Positions 26,346 through 36,935 of a stretch of 58,811 bases of DNA are shown piece by piece. The stretch is taken from positions 1-58,811 of the forward strand of contig JAQYVY010000021.1 of assembly GCA_030145195.1 (NCBI GenBank), read 5' to 3'. Position 1 is the stretch's first letter. Every line of letters starts with the position of its first letter. This DNA comes from Desulfuromonadales bacterium. GTDB lineage: Bacteria > Desulfobacterota > Desulfuromonadia > Desulfuromonadales > BM103. The notes under the pieces were generated by a model. The model made no database searches. It had not been told where the DNA came from and saw nothing but the letters and a program-made list of their open reading frames with translations. The position numbers and the translations under genes are program-made.

Positions 26346-27605
26346 GTGAGCATTACCGGCATCAAAGGCATGAACGACATCCTGCCAGGAGATATTGAAA
26401 CCTGGCAATACCTTGAAGCGCAGGCCCGAAAAATCTTTGGTGCCTTTGGTTACCGGGAAATTCGGGTTCCGGTGGTTGAAAAAACCGAGCTCTTCTGCCG
26501 CTCCATCGGCGAGACCACCGACATTGTCGAGAAGGAGATGTACACCTTCAGCGACAAGGGCGGCACCTCCATGACCTTGCGCCCCGAGGGCACAGCTCCA
26601 GTCATGCGCTCCTTTATCCAACATAAGCTTTATGCGCAGGACCCTGTCTCCAAGCTTTACTATATCGGGCCAATGTTTCGTCATGAACGCCCGCAGAAAG
26701 GCCGCTACCGCCAGTTTCACCAGATCGGGGCCGAAGTCATTGGCATCGATGACCCCAAGATTGACGCTCAGGTTCTGGCGATGCTCAGTCACTACTTCGA
26801 ATCCGTGGCCATCCCCGACGTTTCGCTGCAAATCAATTCTCTCGGCTGTCCAGAGTGCCGCCCAGGCTACCGTCAAGCATTAAGTGATTTTCTCGAAACG
26901 CGACAGGATCTGCTCTGCGCCGACTGCCAGCGCCGCTATACGACCAACCCGTTGCGAGCTCTCGACTGCAAGGTCCCCGGCTGCAAGGAAGCCACCTCTG
27001 AGGCCCCAGACATGCTCGCGCATCTCTGCTCCGGTTGTGATGATCATTTCAGTCAGGTTAAAGCTTATCTCGATAATCTGGAGGTCGTCTACACTGTCAA
27101 CCCGCGCATGGTCCGAGGTCTCGACTATTACACCAAGACCACCTTTGAAATGGTCACAAACAGCCTTGGTTCCCAGAATGCAGTCGCCGCTGGCGGGCGC
27201 TACGACGGTCTGATCAGCGATCTGGGCGGGCCGGCACTCCCCGGCATTGGCTTTGCCATGGGCCTGGAGCGCCTGGCGCTGATGCTCGGTGAAGAGGAGC
27301 TTGTTCCGCCGCGACCAGAGCTCTTTATCGCCACCCTCGGCATTGCCGCGACCAAAGCTGGTTTCAACCTTCTGACCCGACTACAACGTCAAGGCATTCT
27401 TGCAGAGATGGAATACACCGGCAAAAGCCTCAAAGCCCAACTGCGCCGCGCCGACAAGCTGAACACCCGCCGCGTGCTGATTCTTGGTGAAGACGAACTC
27501 GCCCGGGGAACGGCACAACTGCGCTACATGGATGAAAGCCACCAGGAAGAAGTCACACTGGAAAGCATTGAAGCCCGCCTGCTTAAAGAAATTCATGACG
27601 CTTGA
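26346..27605 (+). CDS. hisS: histidyl-tRNA synthetase
   Basis: HisRS charges tRNA-His. The 419-residue protein has class II motif 1 near the N-terminus, motif 2 (MFRHERPQKGRYRQFHQIG), the HisA signature LVRGLDYYTKTTFE and motif 3 (GIGFAMGLERL). A C-terminal anticodon-binding domain follows (LFIATLGIAA on). The start is the GTG at 26346 (VSITGIKGMNDILPG), with GGAG upstream; a longer in-frame ATG at 26256 would add residues not found in the family. Cys pairs at about 175-225 (CPECR, CADC, CSGC) form a zinc-finger-like insertion seen in some HisRS. aspS follows after 98 bases. Confidence 0.96.
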   Translation: MSITGIKGMNDILPGDIETWQYLEAQARKIFGAFGYREIRVPVVEKTELFCRSIGETTDIVEKEMYTFSDKGGTSMTLRPEGTAPVMRSFIQHKLYAQDPVSKLYYIGPMFRHERPQKGRYRQFHQIGAEVIGIDDPKIDAQVLAMLSHYFESVAIPDVSLQINSLGCPECRPGYRQALSDFLETRQDLLCADCQRRYTTNPLRALDCKVPGCKEATSEAPDMLAHLCSGCDDHFSQVKAYLDNLEVVYTVNPRMVRGLDYYTKTTFEMVTNSLGSQNAVAAGGRYDGLISDLGGPALPGIGFAMGLERLALMLGEEELVPPRPELFIATLGIAATKAGFNLLTRLQRQGILAEMEYTGKSLKAQLRRADKLNTRRVLILGEDELARGTAQLRYMDESHQEEVTLESIEARLLKEIHDA

Positions 27606-27703
27606 CGCTCCCTGCATGCACCGATATAATACGCTCTTGCCTAAATCGAGAAAGCTTGGCAAGGCGTGCAAAAACATCTCAACAAATTTAAGGAGCAAGC
27701 CCC

Positions 27704-29500
27704 TTGAGCGACATACTCGGAGACTGGAAAAGATCGCATTTATGCGGTGAACTGCGCAAAGAAGATATCGGCAAACAAGTCTGCATTATGGGTTGGGTCC
27801 ATCGTCGGCGTGACCATGGCGGCCTTATCTTTATTGACCTGCGCGACCGGACTGGCATCTGTCAGATGGCCCTTGACCCGGATCGCGACCCGGATGCGCA
27901 CACCAAGGCGGAAGCTATTCGCGGCGAGTTTGTCATCGCTGCCATAGGTACGGTTTCCCCGCGTCCAGAAGGAACCGTCAATCCGAAAATGCCGACCGGT
28001 GAAGTCGAAGTTGAAATCAGCGAACTGCGCATTCTCAATGTGGCCAAGACTCCACCCTTCATGCTCGACGAATTCAGCGAAGTCGCCGAGAACCTGCGCC
28101 TTAAGTATCGCTATCTAGACCTGCGCCGCGAGGGAATCCAGAAGAACCTGATCATGCGTCATCAGGTGTCCCAGACGGTCCGTAACTACCTGACTGAAAA
28201 AGGTTTTCTAGAAATAGAAACACCGATGCTGACCAAAAGCACCCCCGAAGGTGCCCGCGACTATCTGGTCCCCAGCCGGGTTAACCTCGGCAACTTCTAC
28301 GCCCTGCCGCAATCTCCGCAACTCTTTAAACAGCTACTCATGGTTGCCGGTTTCGACCGTTATTTCCAGATCGTCCGCTGTTTCCGCGATGAAGACCTGC
28401 GCGCCGACCGCCAGCCGGAATTTACCCAGATTGATTGCGAGCTCTCGTTTGTAGATCGTGATGACATCATGTCTATCATGCAAGAAATGATTGCGACCGT
28501 TTTCAAGTCTGCCATTAACGCTGACGTGACCCTGCCAATACCACGCATAACTTATGCTGAAGCCATTGATCGCTACGGAGTCGATAATCCCGACCTTCGT
28601 TTCGACATGGAACTGATTGACCTTACCGAGCTGGTCAAAGGTTGCGGCTTCAAGGTCTTTGCCTCGGTCGCTGATGAGGGCGGTCTGGTCAAAGCAATCA
28701 ATGTCAAGGGCTGTGCAACCTTCTCCCGCAAAGAACTCGATGGCCTGACTGACTTTGTTGCCATCTACGGCGCCAAAGGGATGGCCTGGGTCAAGATTCA
28801 GGAAGACGGCAACTGGCAATCGCCGATCGCCAAGTTCTTTACTGAACAGCAGTTAGCAGACATCGGATCGGCCCTCAACGCCGAGCCTGGAGACCTGCTA
28901 CTCTTCGGTGCAGACAAGCCTGCCATTGCCAATGAAGCCCTTGGCCGCCTTCGCGGTCACCTTGGCAACAAGCTGGGACTGGCCGACCCCAACAGTTACA
29001 AGTTTGTCTGGGTGACCGACTTCCCGCTACTGGAGTGGGACGGTGAACAACGCCGCCACGTTGCAGTCCACCATCCGTTCACAGCGCCACTTGATGAAGA
29101 CATCCCACTGCTTGACACCGATCCTGGCAAAGTTAGAGCCAAAGCCTACGATCTGGTCCTTAACGGTTCGGAAATCGGCGGCGGCAGCATTCGTATTCAC
29201 AACCAGACGGTACAGCGCCGGATGTTCGAACTGCTCGGTATTGGTGAAGAGGAAGCTCAACAGAAGTTTGGCTTCTTGCTTGACGCCCTAGAGTTCGGAG
29301 CGCCACCTCATGGCGGCATTGCATTCGGCCTCGACCGGGTCATGATGGTTTTGACCGGTGCCGGGTCTATTCGCGACGTCATCGCTTTCCCAAAAACCCA
29401 GAAAGCGACCTGCTTAATGTCAGAAGCGCCAGGAACCGTTGACGAAAAGCAGTTGCGTGAGCTTGGCATCCGCCTGGCCGCGCGACCGAAACAGCCTTAA
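27704..29500 (+). CDS. aspS: aspartyl-tRNA synthetase
   Basis: AspRS charges tRNA-Asp. The 598-residue product has the bacterial layout: N-terminal OB-fold ([20 protein letters not shown]), class II core with motif 2 ([20 protein letters not shown]), the bacterial GAD insertion domain (about 290-420) and motif 3 ([16 protein letters not shown]). The start is a TTG at 27704 with AAGGAG eight bases upstream. The hisS-aspS order is common in bacteria. Whether it also charges tRNA-Asn cannot be told from this window. Confidence 0.96.
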   Translation: MSDILGDWKRSHLCGELRKEDIGKQVCIMGWVHRRRDHGGLIFIDLRDRTGICQMALDPDRDPDAHTKAEAIRGEFVIAAIGTVSPRPEGTVNPKMPTGEVEVEISELRILNVAKTPPFMLDEFSEVAENLRLKYRYLDLRREGIQKNLIMRHQVSQTVRNYLTEKGFLEIETPMLTKSTPEGARDYLVPSRVNLGNFYALPQSPQLFKQLLMVAGFDRYFQIVRCFRDEDLRADRQPEFTQIDCELSFVDRDDIMSIMQEMIATVFKSAINADVTLPIPRITYAEAIDRYGVDNPDLRFDMELIDLTELVKGCGFKVFASVADEGGLVKAINVKGCATFSRKELDGLTDFVAIYGAKGMAWVKIQEDGNWQSPIAKFFTEQQLADIGSALNAEPGDLLLFGADKPAIANEALGRLRGHLGNKLGLADPNSYKFVWVTDFPLLEWDGEQRRHVAVHHPFTAPLDEDIPLLDTDPGKVRAKAYDLVLNGSEIGGGSIRIHNQTVQRRMFELLGIGEEEAQQKFGFLLDALEFGAPPHGGIAFGLDRVMMVLTGAGSIRDVIAFPKTQKATCLMSEAPGTVDEKQLRELGIRLAARPKQP

Positions 29501-29565
29501 CACCCAACCAGGAACATGATTCGGAGAGAAACTTCCTGCGGTCTAAGACCGTCGGATCGACGATA

Positions 29566-30270
29566 ATGACATTACGCTGCCTAAGTCTTTTAATATTTGT
29601 CTGTCTCATGAGCGCGTGCGCCAAACCTCCCCTTGCGGAGATGGATGCCGCAGCATATATAGTCTCGCGCGCCCATGAGATGCAGGCCCAGGAACACGCT
29701 CCAGCAGAATACCAGGCGGCACAATCTGCCTTGGCGGATGCTCGCGTGGCGATGCAGGGAGCCGATTACAGCGCTGCCGACGAATCACTGAACTTTGCCC
29801 TGACCCACGCTCGCCGAGCCATTACCTTGACAGAAGAAAGCAAGGCCCGCCAGACAGAGGAAGAACTGCGCCGACAACGTGAAGAGGCATTACGTCAATC
29901 CGCGTTCAAAGCCCAGGCGGAAGAAGAGGCCCGTCTGGCGAGCATTAGAGCTGAAGTTCACAAAACGCCTCACATCCAGAAGCCAACGACACCGTCACCA
30001 ACGACAACCTATCCGGTCATTGACGGAGAAAACCTTTGGACTATTTCGGCACAACCCACTGTTTACAATGACGGTTTGCTTTGGCCACTTCTCTACCAGG
30101 CGAATCGCGACCAGATCAAAGACCCCCGTCAAATCTTCCCCGGCCAAACCTTGAACATTCGTCGAGACCTCACCGAGGAAGACCGCGAATCGGCACGTCA
30201 AAAGGCTCGTGAATCTGATATTTTTCCCATTCCTCATGACACATTAAAATCTCAGTCAGAAAACCGTTAA
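29566..30270 (+). CDS. LysM lipoprotein with DUF4398-like helical domain
   Basis: This 234-residue envelope protein has a lipoprotein signal ending LMSAC, with Ala after the Cys, which favours outer-membrane placement. Residues about 25-85 are a DUF4398-like helical domain (EYQAAQSALADARVAMQGAD). A charged coiled coil runs about 85-125, then a Thr/Pro linker, then a LysM-type peptidoglycan-binding domain at about 145-200 (VIDGENLWTISAQPTVYNDG ... IFPGQTLNI). It probably tethers the outer membrane to the wall. No strong ribosome site precedes the ATG. It follows aspS by 65 bases and no terminator was seen between them. Confidence 0.82.
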   Translation: MTLRCLSLLIFVCLMSACAKPPLAEMDAAAYIVSRAHEMQAQEHAPAEYQAAQSALADARVAMQGADYSAADESLNFALTHARRAITLTEESKARQTEEELRRQREEALRQSAFKAQAEEEARLASIRAEVHKTPHIQKPTTPSPTTTYPVIDGENLWTISAQPTVYNDGLLWPLLYQANRDQIKDPRQIFPGQTLNIRRDLTEEDRESARQKARESDIFPIPHDTLKSQSENR

Positions 30271-30322
30271 AAAGCTGTTTGTTTTCAATCTAATCCTCCC
30301 CAAAAAGTCGACATTTTTTTTC

Positions 30323-30355
30323 TTGACCCTCTCCTTACGTTTGTATACTGTATAC
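30323..30355 (+). promoter_or_regulatory. icd promoter region with palindromic operator candidate
   Basis: A TTGACC hexamer at 30323-30328 is followed by the palindrome GTATAC-T-GTATAC at 30343-30355, where the -10 should be. TATACT within it sits 15 bases from the -35, slightly close. The overlap of a 13-base palindrome with the -10 is what a repressor operator would look like. The binding protein is unknown. Confidence 0.45.
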
Positions 30356-30404
30356 ACCTTCCAACAAGAGAGGTAGAACTACGTTTTCACAGCAGAACAA
30401 CTCA

Positions 30405-30524
30405 GGGAAGTTGGCCTGTCACACCAGCATCTTCCCCTTGCAAATCAGTCATTTAAACGTTGGCCCGGTTGCACATCTAACCGGGCAAACATATTCCTAA
30501 AAAGTTGTCTTTAATTAAAGACAA
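30405..30524 (+). promoter_or_regulatory. structured leader of icd (two stem-loops and a 20-base palindrome)
   Basis: The 298-base gap before icd holds no gene but three paired elements. GGGAAG (30405-30410) pairs with CTTCCC (30431-30436). GCCCGGTT (30463-30470) pairs exactly with AACCGGGC (30479-30486) and the stem can be lengthened past one mismatch by GTT/AAC. TTGTCTTTAATTAAAGACAA at 30505-30524 is a perfect palindrome ending 44 bases before the ATG. None is followed by a T run, so these are not ordinary terminators. They may be a cis-regulatory RNA, a protein-binding site, or both. Confidence 0.45.
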
Positions 30525-30568
30525 AATCGAGTTGCACTTTCATTAGAACCACAAAGGAGAGAGACACA

Positions 30569-32794
30569 ATGGCAAAAATCATCTGGTCCGAAATTGATGA
30601 AGCACCAGCATTAGCTACCTACGCTTTTCTGCCGATCGTTCAGGCATTCTGCAAAGGCACCGGCGTTGACGTCGAGACCATGGACATTTCACTGTCCGGT
30701 CGGATTATTGCGAACTTCCCGGAGAAACTGACTGAAGAGCAGAAGATTGCTGATTACCTGTCAGAGCTGGGCGATCTGGTTCAGAAGCCGGAAGCCAATG
30801 TTATCAAACTGCCGAACATCAGTGCCTCGGTTCCTCAGCTGCAGGCCGCCATTGCTGAACTGCAGGAAAAGGGCTATGACATCCCTGACTACCCTGAAGA
30901 GCCTAAAAATGATGCAGAAAAAGCACTGCAAGCTCGTTTTGCTAAGTGCCTTGGTTCTGCTGTTAACCCGGTTCTGCGTGAAGGTAACTCCGATCGCCGC
31001 GCGGCTGCTTCGGTTAAGAGGTTCGCTCAGAAAAACCCGCACCGCATGATGCAGCCGTGGCCTGCTCCCGGCACATCTCAGTGTCGTGTTGCACACATGG
31101 ACGGTGGTGATTTCTACGAGACCGAGACTTCGGTGACTCTGGATAAAGCAACTGACGTCAAGTTTGAGTTTGTTGCTACTGATGGGGCTGTGACCGTTCT
31201 CAAAGAGAAGTTGTCTTTGCAAGAAGGTGAAGTGCTGGACTCTTCGGTTATGCATGTTGCTGCTCTGCGTGATTTCATCCGCGCAACGATCGCAGAAGCA
31301 AAAGAGAAGGGTGTTCTGCTTTCTCTGCACCTTAAAGCAACCATGATGAAAATTTCCGACCCGATCATGTTCGGTCATGCCGTTTCGGTTTACTTCAAAT
31401 CGGCCCTTGACAAGCATGCAGATGACCTGAAAGCAATCGGCGCCAACGTCAACTTCGGTATCGGTGATGTCCTGTCAAAACTGAACCGTCTCCCGGCTGA
31501 CAAAGCTGCCGCATTTGAAGCAGACATCAACGCCTGCTATGCAGAGATGCCAGCGCTAGCCATGGTTGACTCCCGTAAAAACATCACCAACCTGCATGTG
31601 CCTAACGATGTTATCATCGACGCTTCGATGCCTAACGTTGTGCGTGACGGTGGCAAGATGTGGAATCTGCAGGACCAACTGCAAGATACCATCGCCATGA
31701 TCCCGGATCGTTGCTACGCAACCATCTATAAAGAAATTATCGAAGACTGCAATAAGAACGGTCAGTTCGATCCTTCTACCATGGGGAGTGTTGCCAACGT
31801 TGGCCTGATGGCGCAAAAGGCTGAAGAGTATGGCTCCCATGACAAGACTTTCCAAGCTCCCGCCGCCGGTACCATCCGTATCGTGACTTTCGCCGGTGCG
31901 ACCCTGCTCGAGCAGAAGGTCGAAGACGGCGATATCTTCCGCGCTTGTCAGGCTAAAGATGCACCGATCAAGGACTGGGTCAAATTGGCTGTGACTCGCG
32001 CCAAGGCTTCCGGCGAGCCGGTTGTTTTCTGGCTCGACGAAAACCGTGCCCACGATGCGCAAATCATCAAAAAGGTTAACAAGTACCTGCCTGAGTTTGA
32101 TGTTGCTGGTCTCGACATCCAGATCATGGAGCCGCAAGCCGCAATAGCATTCTCCATCAAGCGGGTTCGCAAAGGTGAAAACACCATCTCTGCAACCGGT
32201 AACGCCCTGCGTGATTACCTGACCGACCTCTTCCCGATTCTTGAACTGGGCACTTCTGCTCGTATGCTCTCCATTGTGCCTCTGTTGGCTGGTGGCGGAC
32301 TGTTTGAGACTGGTGCTGGTGGTTCTGCTCCGAAGCATGTTGAGCAGTTCCTCAAAGAAGGACATATCCGTTGGGATTCCCTCGGTGAGTTCTGTGCTTT
32401 GGTTCCATCTTTGGAGCAAGCAGCGGCGGCTGACAACAACCCTAAAGCTGCTGTCCTGGCTGAAACTTTGGACGCTGCTATCGGCATGTACCTTGAGAAC
32501 CAGAAACTGCCTTCCCGTAAAGTCAAAGAGATTGACAACCGCGGTGGTAGCTTTTACCTGGGCTTTTACTGGGCGAAAGCTCTGGCTGCTCAGGACAAAG
32601 ATGCAGAGATGAAAGCACGTTTTGCCAAGGTTGCGGCTGAGATCGAGAAGAACGTAGACAAGATCGATGCTGAAATGATCGACTGCCAAGGTTCCCCAGT
32701 CGACGTCGGTGGTTACTTCCGCCCTGATCCAATTAAAGCGGCGGCGGCGATGCGTCCAAGCGCAACCCTGAACGCAATAATTGACAGCATGTAA
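30569..32794 (+). CDS. icd: monomeric NADP-dependent isocitrate dehydrogenase
   Basis: The enzyme oxidises isocitrate to 2-oxoglutarate in the TCA cycle. At 741 residues it is the monomeric IDH type, not the 400-residue dimeric form. Recognisable stretches are the N-terminal [58 protein letters not shown] and [21 protein letters not shown] strong AAAGGAG lies before the ATG. The gene is followed by mdh after a hairpin (32807-32832), the same icd-mdh order known in Geobacter. Codons here and in mdh and kor are more uniform than in the flanking genes, consistent with high expression. Confidence 0.96.
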   Translation: MAKIIWSEIDEAPALATYAFLPIVQAFCKGTGVDVETMDISLSGRIIANFPEKLTEEQKIADYLSELGDLVQKPEANVIKLPNISASVPQLQAAIAELQEKGYDIPDYPEEPKNDAEKALQARFAKCLGSAVNPVLREGNSDRRAAASVKRFAQKNPHRMMQPWPAPGTSQCRVAHMDGGDFYETETSVTLDKATDVKFEFVATDGAVTVLKEKLSLQEGEVLDSSVMHVAALRDFIRATIAEAKEKGVLLSLHLKATMMKISDPIMFGHAVSVYFKSALDKHADDLKAIGANVNFGIGDVLSKLNRLPADKAAAFEADINACYAEMPALAMVDSRKNITNLHVPNDVIIDASMPNVVRDGGKMWNLQDQLQDTIAMIPDRCYATIYKEIIEDCNKNGQFDPSTMGSVANVGLMAQKAEEYGSHDKTFQAPAAGTIRIVTFAGATLLEQKVEDGDIFRACQAKDAPIKDWVKLAVTRAKASGEPVVFWLDENRAHDAQIIKKVNKYLPEFDVAGLDIQIMEPQAAIAFSIKRVRKGENTISATGNALRDYLTDLFPILELGTSARMLSIVPLLAGGGLFETGAGGSAPKHVEQFLKEGHIRWDSLGEFCALVPSLEQAAAADNNPKAAVLAETLDAAIGMYLENQKLPSRKVKEIDNRGGSFYLGFYWAKALAAQDKDAEMKARFAKVAAEIEKNVDKIDAEMIDCQGSPVDVGGYFRPDPIKAAAAMRPSATLNAIIDSM

Positions 32795-33835
<1,041 letters not shown>

Positions 33836-33860
33836 GCCTTCACGTTAAAGCCAAACCCGA

Positions 33861-33893
33861 AAGAAGGGCAATGGCGACATTGCCCTTCTTTAC
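33861..33893 (+). terminator. intrinsic terminator after mdh
   Basis: AAGAAGGGCAAT (33861-33872) pairs exactly with ATTGCCCTTCTT (33879-33890) around a 6-base loop, followed by a short T run. Confidence 0.82.
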
Positions 33894-34003
33894 TTATCTA
33901 AACTGTAATTCAGTACGATTTACTTAGATATTTTAAGCCATATTAAACATGCTTTCAAAAGTACATTTTAACCCAAATTAACTGTGGAACGAGAGGTGCG
34001 ATC

Positions 34004-34105
34004 ATGTTATCTTTCGCCGCAAAATTCGCTAAGTTAAGCGAAAATCCAAGAACAAAGGAGACAAAACAGAATGAGTGGTGCCAGACTCGAAATTATCGAG
34101 CGTAA
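34004..34105 (+). other. possible 33-codon leader ORF overlapping korD
   Basis: An ATG at 34004 with GAGAGG seven bases upstream opens 33 codons (MLSFAAKFAKLSENPRTKET on) and stops at 34105, out of frame within korD. Its translation could couple or compete with korD initiation at 34071. It contains a small TTCGCT/AGCGAA stem. No family is recognised and it may be chance. Confidence 0.2.
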
Positions 34106-34262
34106 CTGCAAAGGTTGCAGTATCTGCGTCGAATTCTGCCCGAAGGATGTCCTGGAGATGGATGTCTTCCTGGTCACAGCCCCTAGGCCGGAAGATTGCA
34201 TCAAGTGCATGCAGTGCGAACTGCTTTGCCCAGACTTCGCCATCAAAGTCCATGACGAGTAA
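34071..34262 (+). CDS. korD: 2-oxoglutarate:ferredoxin oxidoreductase, ferredoxin-like subunit
   Basis: This 63-residue subunit carries two [4Fe-4S] clusters: CKGCSICVEFCP and CIKCMQCELLCP are both complete CxxCxxCxxxCP motifs. It passes electrons from the TPP-containing subunits to an external ferredoxin. AAAGGAG precedes the ATG. It is the first gene of korDABC, 29 bases ahead of korA. The order matches the kor operon next to icd-mdh in Geobacter. Confidence 0.95.
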   Translation: MSGARLEIIERNCKGCSICVEFCPKDVLEMDVFLVTAPRPEDCIKCMQCELLCPDFAIKVHDE

Positions 34263-34291
34263 ACAACCTAATTTTAGTAGAGGAGAGTAAA

Positions 34292-35425
34292 GTGGCTAAA
34301 AAAGTTGCTCTATTACAGGGGAACGAAGCCTGCGCCCAAGGTGCTCTTTATGCCGGGTGCAAATTCTTCGGTGGTTACCCCATCACACCTTCGACCGAGG
34401 TCGCTGAAGTTCTTTCAGTTGAACTCCCCAAGGTCGGCGGTAAATTCATTCAAATGGAAGACGAGATTGGCGCCATGGCTGCTGTCATCGGTGCTTCCTT
34501 GACCGGTGCTAAATCAATCACGGCAACCTCCGGTCCTGGCGTCTCCCTCAAGCAGGAACTGATCGGCTATGCCTGCATCGCCGAAGTTCCTTGTGTCATC
34601 ATTAACGTTATGCGTGGAGGCCCTTCAACCGGCATGCCAACTGGCCCCGGTCAGTCTGACGTTATGCAGGCCATGTGGGGTACCCACGGCGACCATGCTG
34701 CGATTGCCCTGGTTCCTGCTTCCTGCCAGGAAATCTTCACCGAAACCGTTCGCGCCTTTAACTTGGCCGAGAAATACCGCATGCCGGTTCAGGTTCTCTT
34801 TGATGAGATCGTTGGCCACATGCGTGAACGCATTGAATTTCCTGAGCCAGGCGAGTTGGAAGTCATTGATCGTGAAGCGCCTAGCGTTAGCCCAGAAGAC
34901 TACAAACCTTACGACTCGACCAAAGGTCAGGTCCCGCCACTGGCTGCTTTCGGTTCTGAGTACAAATACCATGTCACCGGCCTGAACAAGGCTGACGATG
35001 GTTTCCCGACCACCAAAGCCAGCCTGGTTGATGCTGAAGAGCGCCGTCAGGTCAACAAGGTTTTGGACAATGTTGCCGACATTGAGTCAAACGAAGAGTA
35101 CCTGACTGAAGACGCCGACGTTATCATCTGGGCCTACGGTTCGACCTCTCGTTCAGCCCGTTACGCGGTCAATGAACTGCGTAAAGAAGGCATCAAAGCC
35201 GGTCTGTTCCGTCCGATCACCCTCTGGCCCTTCCCCAATAAGCGCACCGCTGAGTTGGCAGTGCAAGCCAAGGCGATCGTCGTGCCTGAGATGAACCTCG
35301 GTCAGATGGTTTTCGAAGTTGAGCGCGCGGCCAAAGGCAACTGCGTTGTGGCCCATGAAGGCCGGGTTGACGGCGATCCGCTCAATCCAGGTCAGATTAT
35401 GGCCAAAGTTAAGGAGGTCCTCTAA
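34292..35425 (+). CDS. korA: 2-oxoglutarate:ferredoxin oxidoreductase, alpha subunit
   Basis: With KorB this subunit oxidises 2-oxoglutarate to succinyl-CoA and reduces ferredoxin, or runs in reverse. The 377-residue protein shows the pyrimidine-binding domain (GALYAGCKFFGGYPITPSTE), ATSGPGVSLKQELIGYA and the signature RGGPSTGMPTGPGQSD, then a transketolase C-like domain (VIIWAYGSTSRSARYAVNEL). The start is the GTG at 34292 with GAGGAG upstream. Its stop shares a base with the korB start (TAATG), so the two are coupled. Confidence 0.96.
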   Translation: MAKKVALLQGNEACAQGALYAGCKFFGGYPITPSTEVAEVLSVELPKVGGKFIQMEDEIGAMAAVIGASLTGAKSITATSGPGVSLKQELIGYACIAEVPCVIINVMRGGPSTGMPTGPGQSDVMQAMWGTHGDHAAIALVPASCQEIFTETVRAFNLAEKYRMPVQVLFDEIVGHMRERIEFPEPGELEVIDREAPSVSPEDYKPYDSTKGQVPPLAAFGSEYKYHVTGLNKADDGFPTTKASLVDAEERRQVNKVLDNVADIESNEEYLTEDADVIIWAYGSTSRSARYAVNELRKEGIKAGLFRPITLWPFPNKRTAELAVQAKAIVVPEMNLGQMVFEVERAAKGNCVVAHEGRVDGDPLNPGQIMAKVKEVL

Positions 35426-36243
35426 TGGCTTACGATTACGACAAGTCAATCCGCCCCGGCAAGCTGCCGCACATCTGGTGCCCAGGTTGCGGTCACGGCA
35501 TTGTTATGAAAGGGCTGATCCGGGCCATGGATACTTGCGAGCTTGATCGCAAAAACACCGCCATCGTTTCTGGTATTGGCTGCGCCAGTCGCCTTCCCGG
35601 CTACCTGGATGCCTGCACCCTGCACACCGCTCACGGTCGTGGCGCTGCTTTCGCCACTGGCGTCAAGATGGCTAAGCCGGAAATGACCGTTATCTGTTGC
35701 GGTGGCGACGGCGACGGTACTGCGATCGGTGGCAACCACTTCATCCATGCCTGCCGTCGCAACATCGACATGACCTACGTACTGATGAACAACTTCATCT
35801 ACGGCATGACCGGTGGTCAGTTCTCACCTTGCACCCCCACCGGTGCAATCGCTTCGACCACCCCATACGGTAACCCCGATCAAGTCTTTGACATCTCCAA
35901 GCTGGCTATTGGCGCTGGTGCAACCTTCGTCGCCCGCACGACCGCTGCCCACCCCCGTGAGATTGACAAGTTGATCGCTCAGGGTATCAAGCATAAGGGC
36001 ATGTCTATCATTGAGGTTCTGGACGACTGCCCGACCACTTATGGCCGTCGCAACAAGTTCCGGTCTGTCATTGATATGATGAAACATCTCAAGGCAAATT
36101 CTGTATCGGTCAAAGCTGCACCCAAAATGACCGCAGAGCAGCTCGAAGGCAAGTTCCTGACAGGTGTTTTGTTTGAAGATACAGAGAAGCCCGAGTACTG
36201 CGAGCAGTACGCCAATGTTATCAAAAAGGCGCAAAGCGCCTGA
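35425..36243 (+). CDS. korB: 2-oxoglutarate:ferredoxin oxidoreductase, beta subunit (TPP-binding)
   Basis: The 272-residue TPP-binding subunit has an N-terminal WCPGCGHG motif and the TPP/Mg motif CCGGDGDGTAIGGNHFIHAC, followed by NNFIYGMTGGQFSPCTPTG. It works as a complex with KorA, KorC and KorD. The ATG overlaps the korA stop. korC follows after 24 bases. Confidence 0.96.
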   Translation: MAYDYDKSIRPGKLPHIWCPGCGHGIVMKGLIRAMDTCELDRKNTAIVSGIGCASRLPGYLDACTLHTAHGRGAAFATGVKMAKPEMTVICCGGDGDGTAIGGNHFIHACRRNIDMTYVLMNNFIYGMTGGQFSPCTPTGAIASTTPYGNPDQVFDISKLAIGAGATFVARTTAAHPREIDKLIAQGIKHKGMSIIEVLDDCPTTYGRRNKFRSVIDMMKHLKANSVSVKAAPKMTAEQLEGKFLTGVLFEDTEKPEYCEQYANVIKKAQSA

Positions 36244-36267
36244 TCACTACGAAAAGGAGAAAGAACC

Positions 36268-36816
36268 ATGGCTGAACGTTATGAGCTTCGCTTTTCCGGT
36301 GCGGGTGGTCAGGGACTGATCACGGCCGGAATCATCCTCGCAGAGGCTGCCTCCATCATTGAAGGCAAAAATGCCGTTCAATCTCAGAGCTACGGCCCTG
36401 AGGCTCGCGGTGGCGCTTCTAAGTCCGAGGTCATCATCTCTGATGCACCAATCGACTATCCGAAGGCAACGGTCGTCGATGCCTGTCTCGCTATGACCCA
36501 GGAGGCTGCCGACAAGTATGCAAATGGCATCAAAGAAGGCGGTATCCTGTTACTCGACGCCGACTTTGTTCACAATGCTCCGGAAGGCAACTTTACGGTC
36601 TACCGCTTACCGATCACACGCATGGCTAAGGATGACGTTGGTCGTGAGATCGTCGCCAACGTTGTTGCCCTCGGTGCAGTGATTGGTCTGACCGGTGTGG
36701 TTTCCAAAGATGCCGGCGAACAAGCTGTTCTGCGCAAAGTACCCGCAGCCTTCAAAGATCTGAACAAGAAGGCCTACAACTTGGGTTACTCAAAAGGCAA
36801 GGAACTAGCTGGCTAA
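36268..36816 (+). CDS. korC: 2-oxoglutarate:ferredoxin oxidoreductase, gamma subunit
   Basis: The 182-residue gamma subunit has the usual FSGAGGQGLITAGIILAEAA start and QSQSYGPEARGGASKSEVII. It takes part in CoA and subunit contacts of the four-subunit enzyme. AAAAGGAG precedes the ATG. It is the last gene of the operon, closed by a strong terminator at 36841-36873. Confidence 0.95.
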   Translation: MAERYELRFSGAGGQGLITAGIILAEAASIIEGKNAVQSQSYGPEARGGASKSEVIISDAPIDYPKATVVDACLAMTQEAADKYANGIKEGGILLLDADFVHNAPEGNFTVYRLPITRMAKDDVGREIVANVVALGAVIGLTGVVSKDAGEQAVLRKVPAAFKDLNKKAYNLGYSKGKELAG

Positions 36817-36840
36817 ACACGTTTCATAAAATGCATGTAG

Positions 36841-36873
36841 AAAAGCCCGGCAGATTATCTGCCGGGCTTTTTT
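36841..36873. terminator. bidirectional terminator between korC and fbp
   Basis: GCCCGGCAGA (36845-36854) pairs with TCTGCCGGGC (36858-36867), with TTTTTT on the plus strand and four T on the minus strand. It can end both the kor operon and the facing fbp gene, whose stop is 69 bases away. Confidence 0.88.
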
Positions 36874-36935
36874 GTTTTTCAATATATCAGGAAGTAATGA
36901 CGTCCCTCACAAATTTATTTTTCTATCAGAGACAC

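Noticed and set aside
31556-32689. 377-codon minus-strand frame inside icd
   Set aside because: It lies wholly antisense to a well-recognised enzyme in highly biased codons, which often produces long shadow frames.
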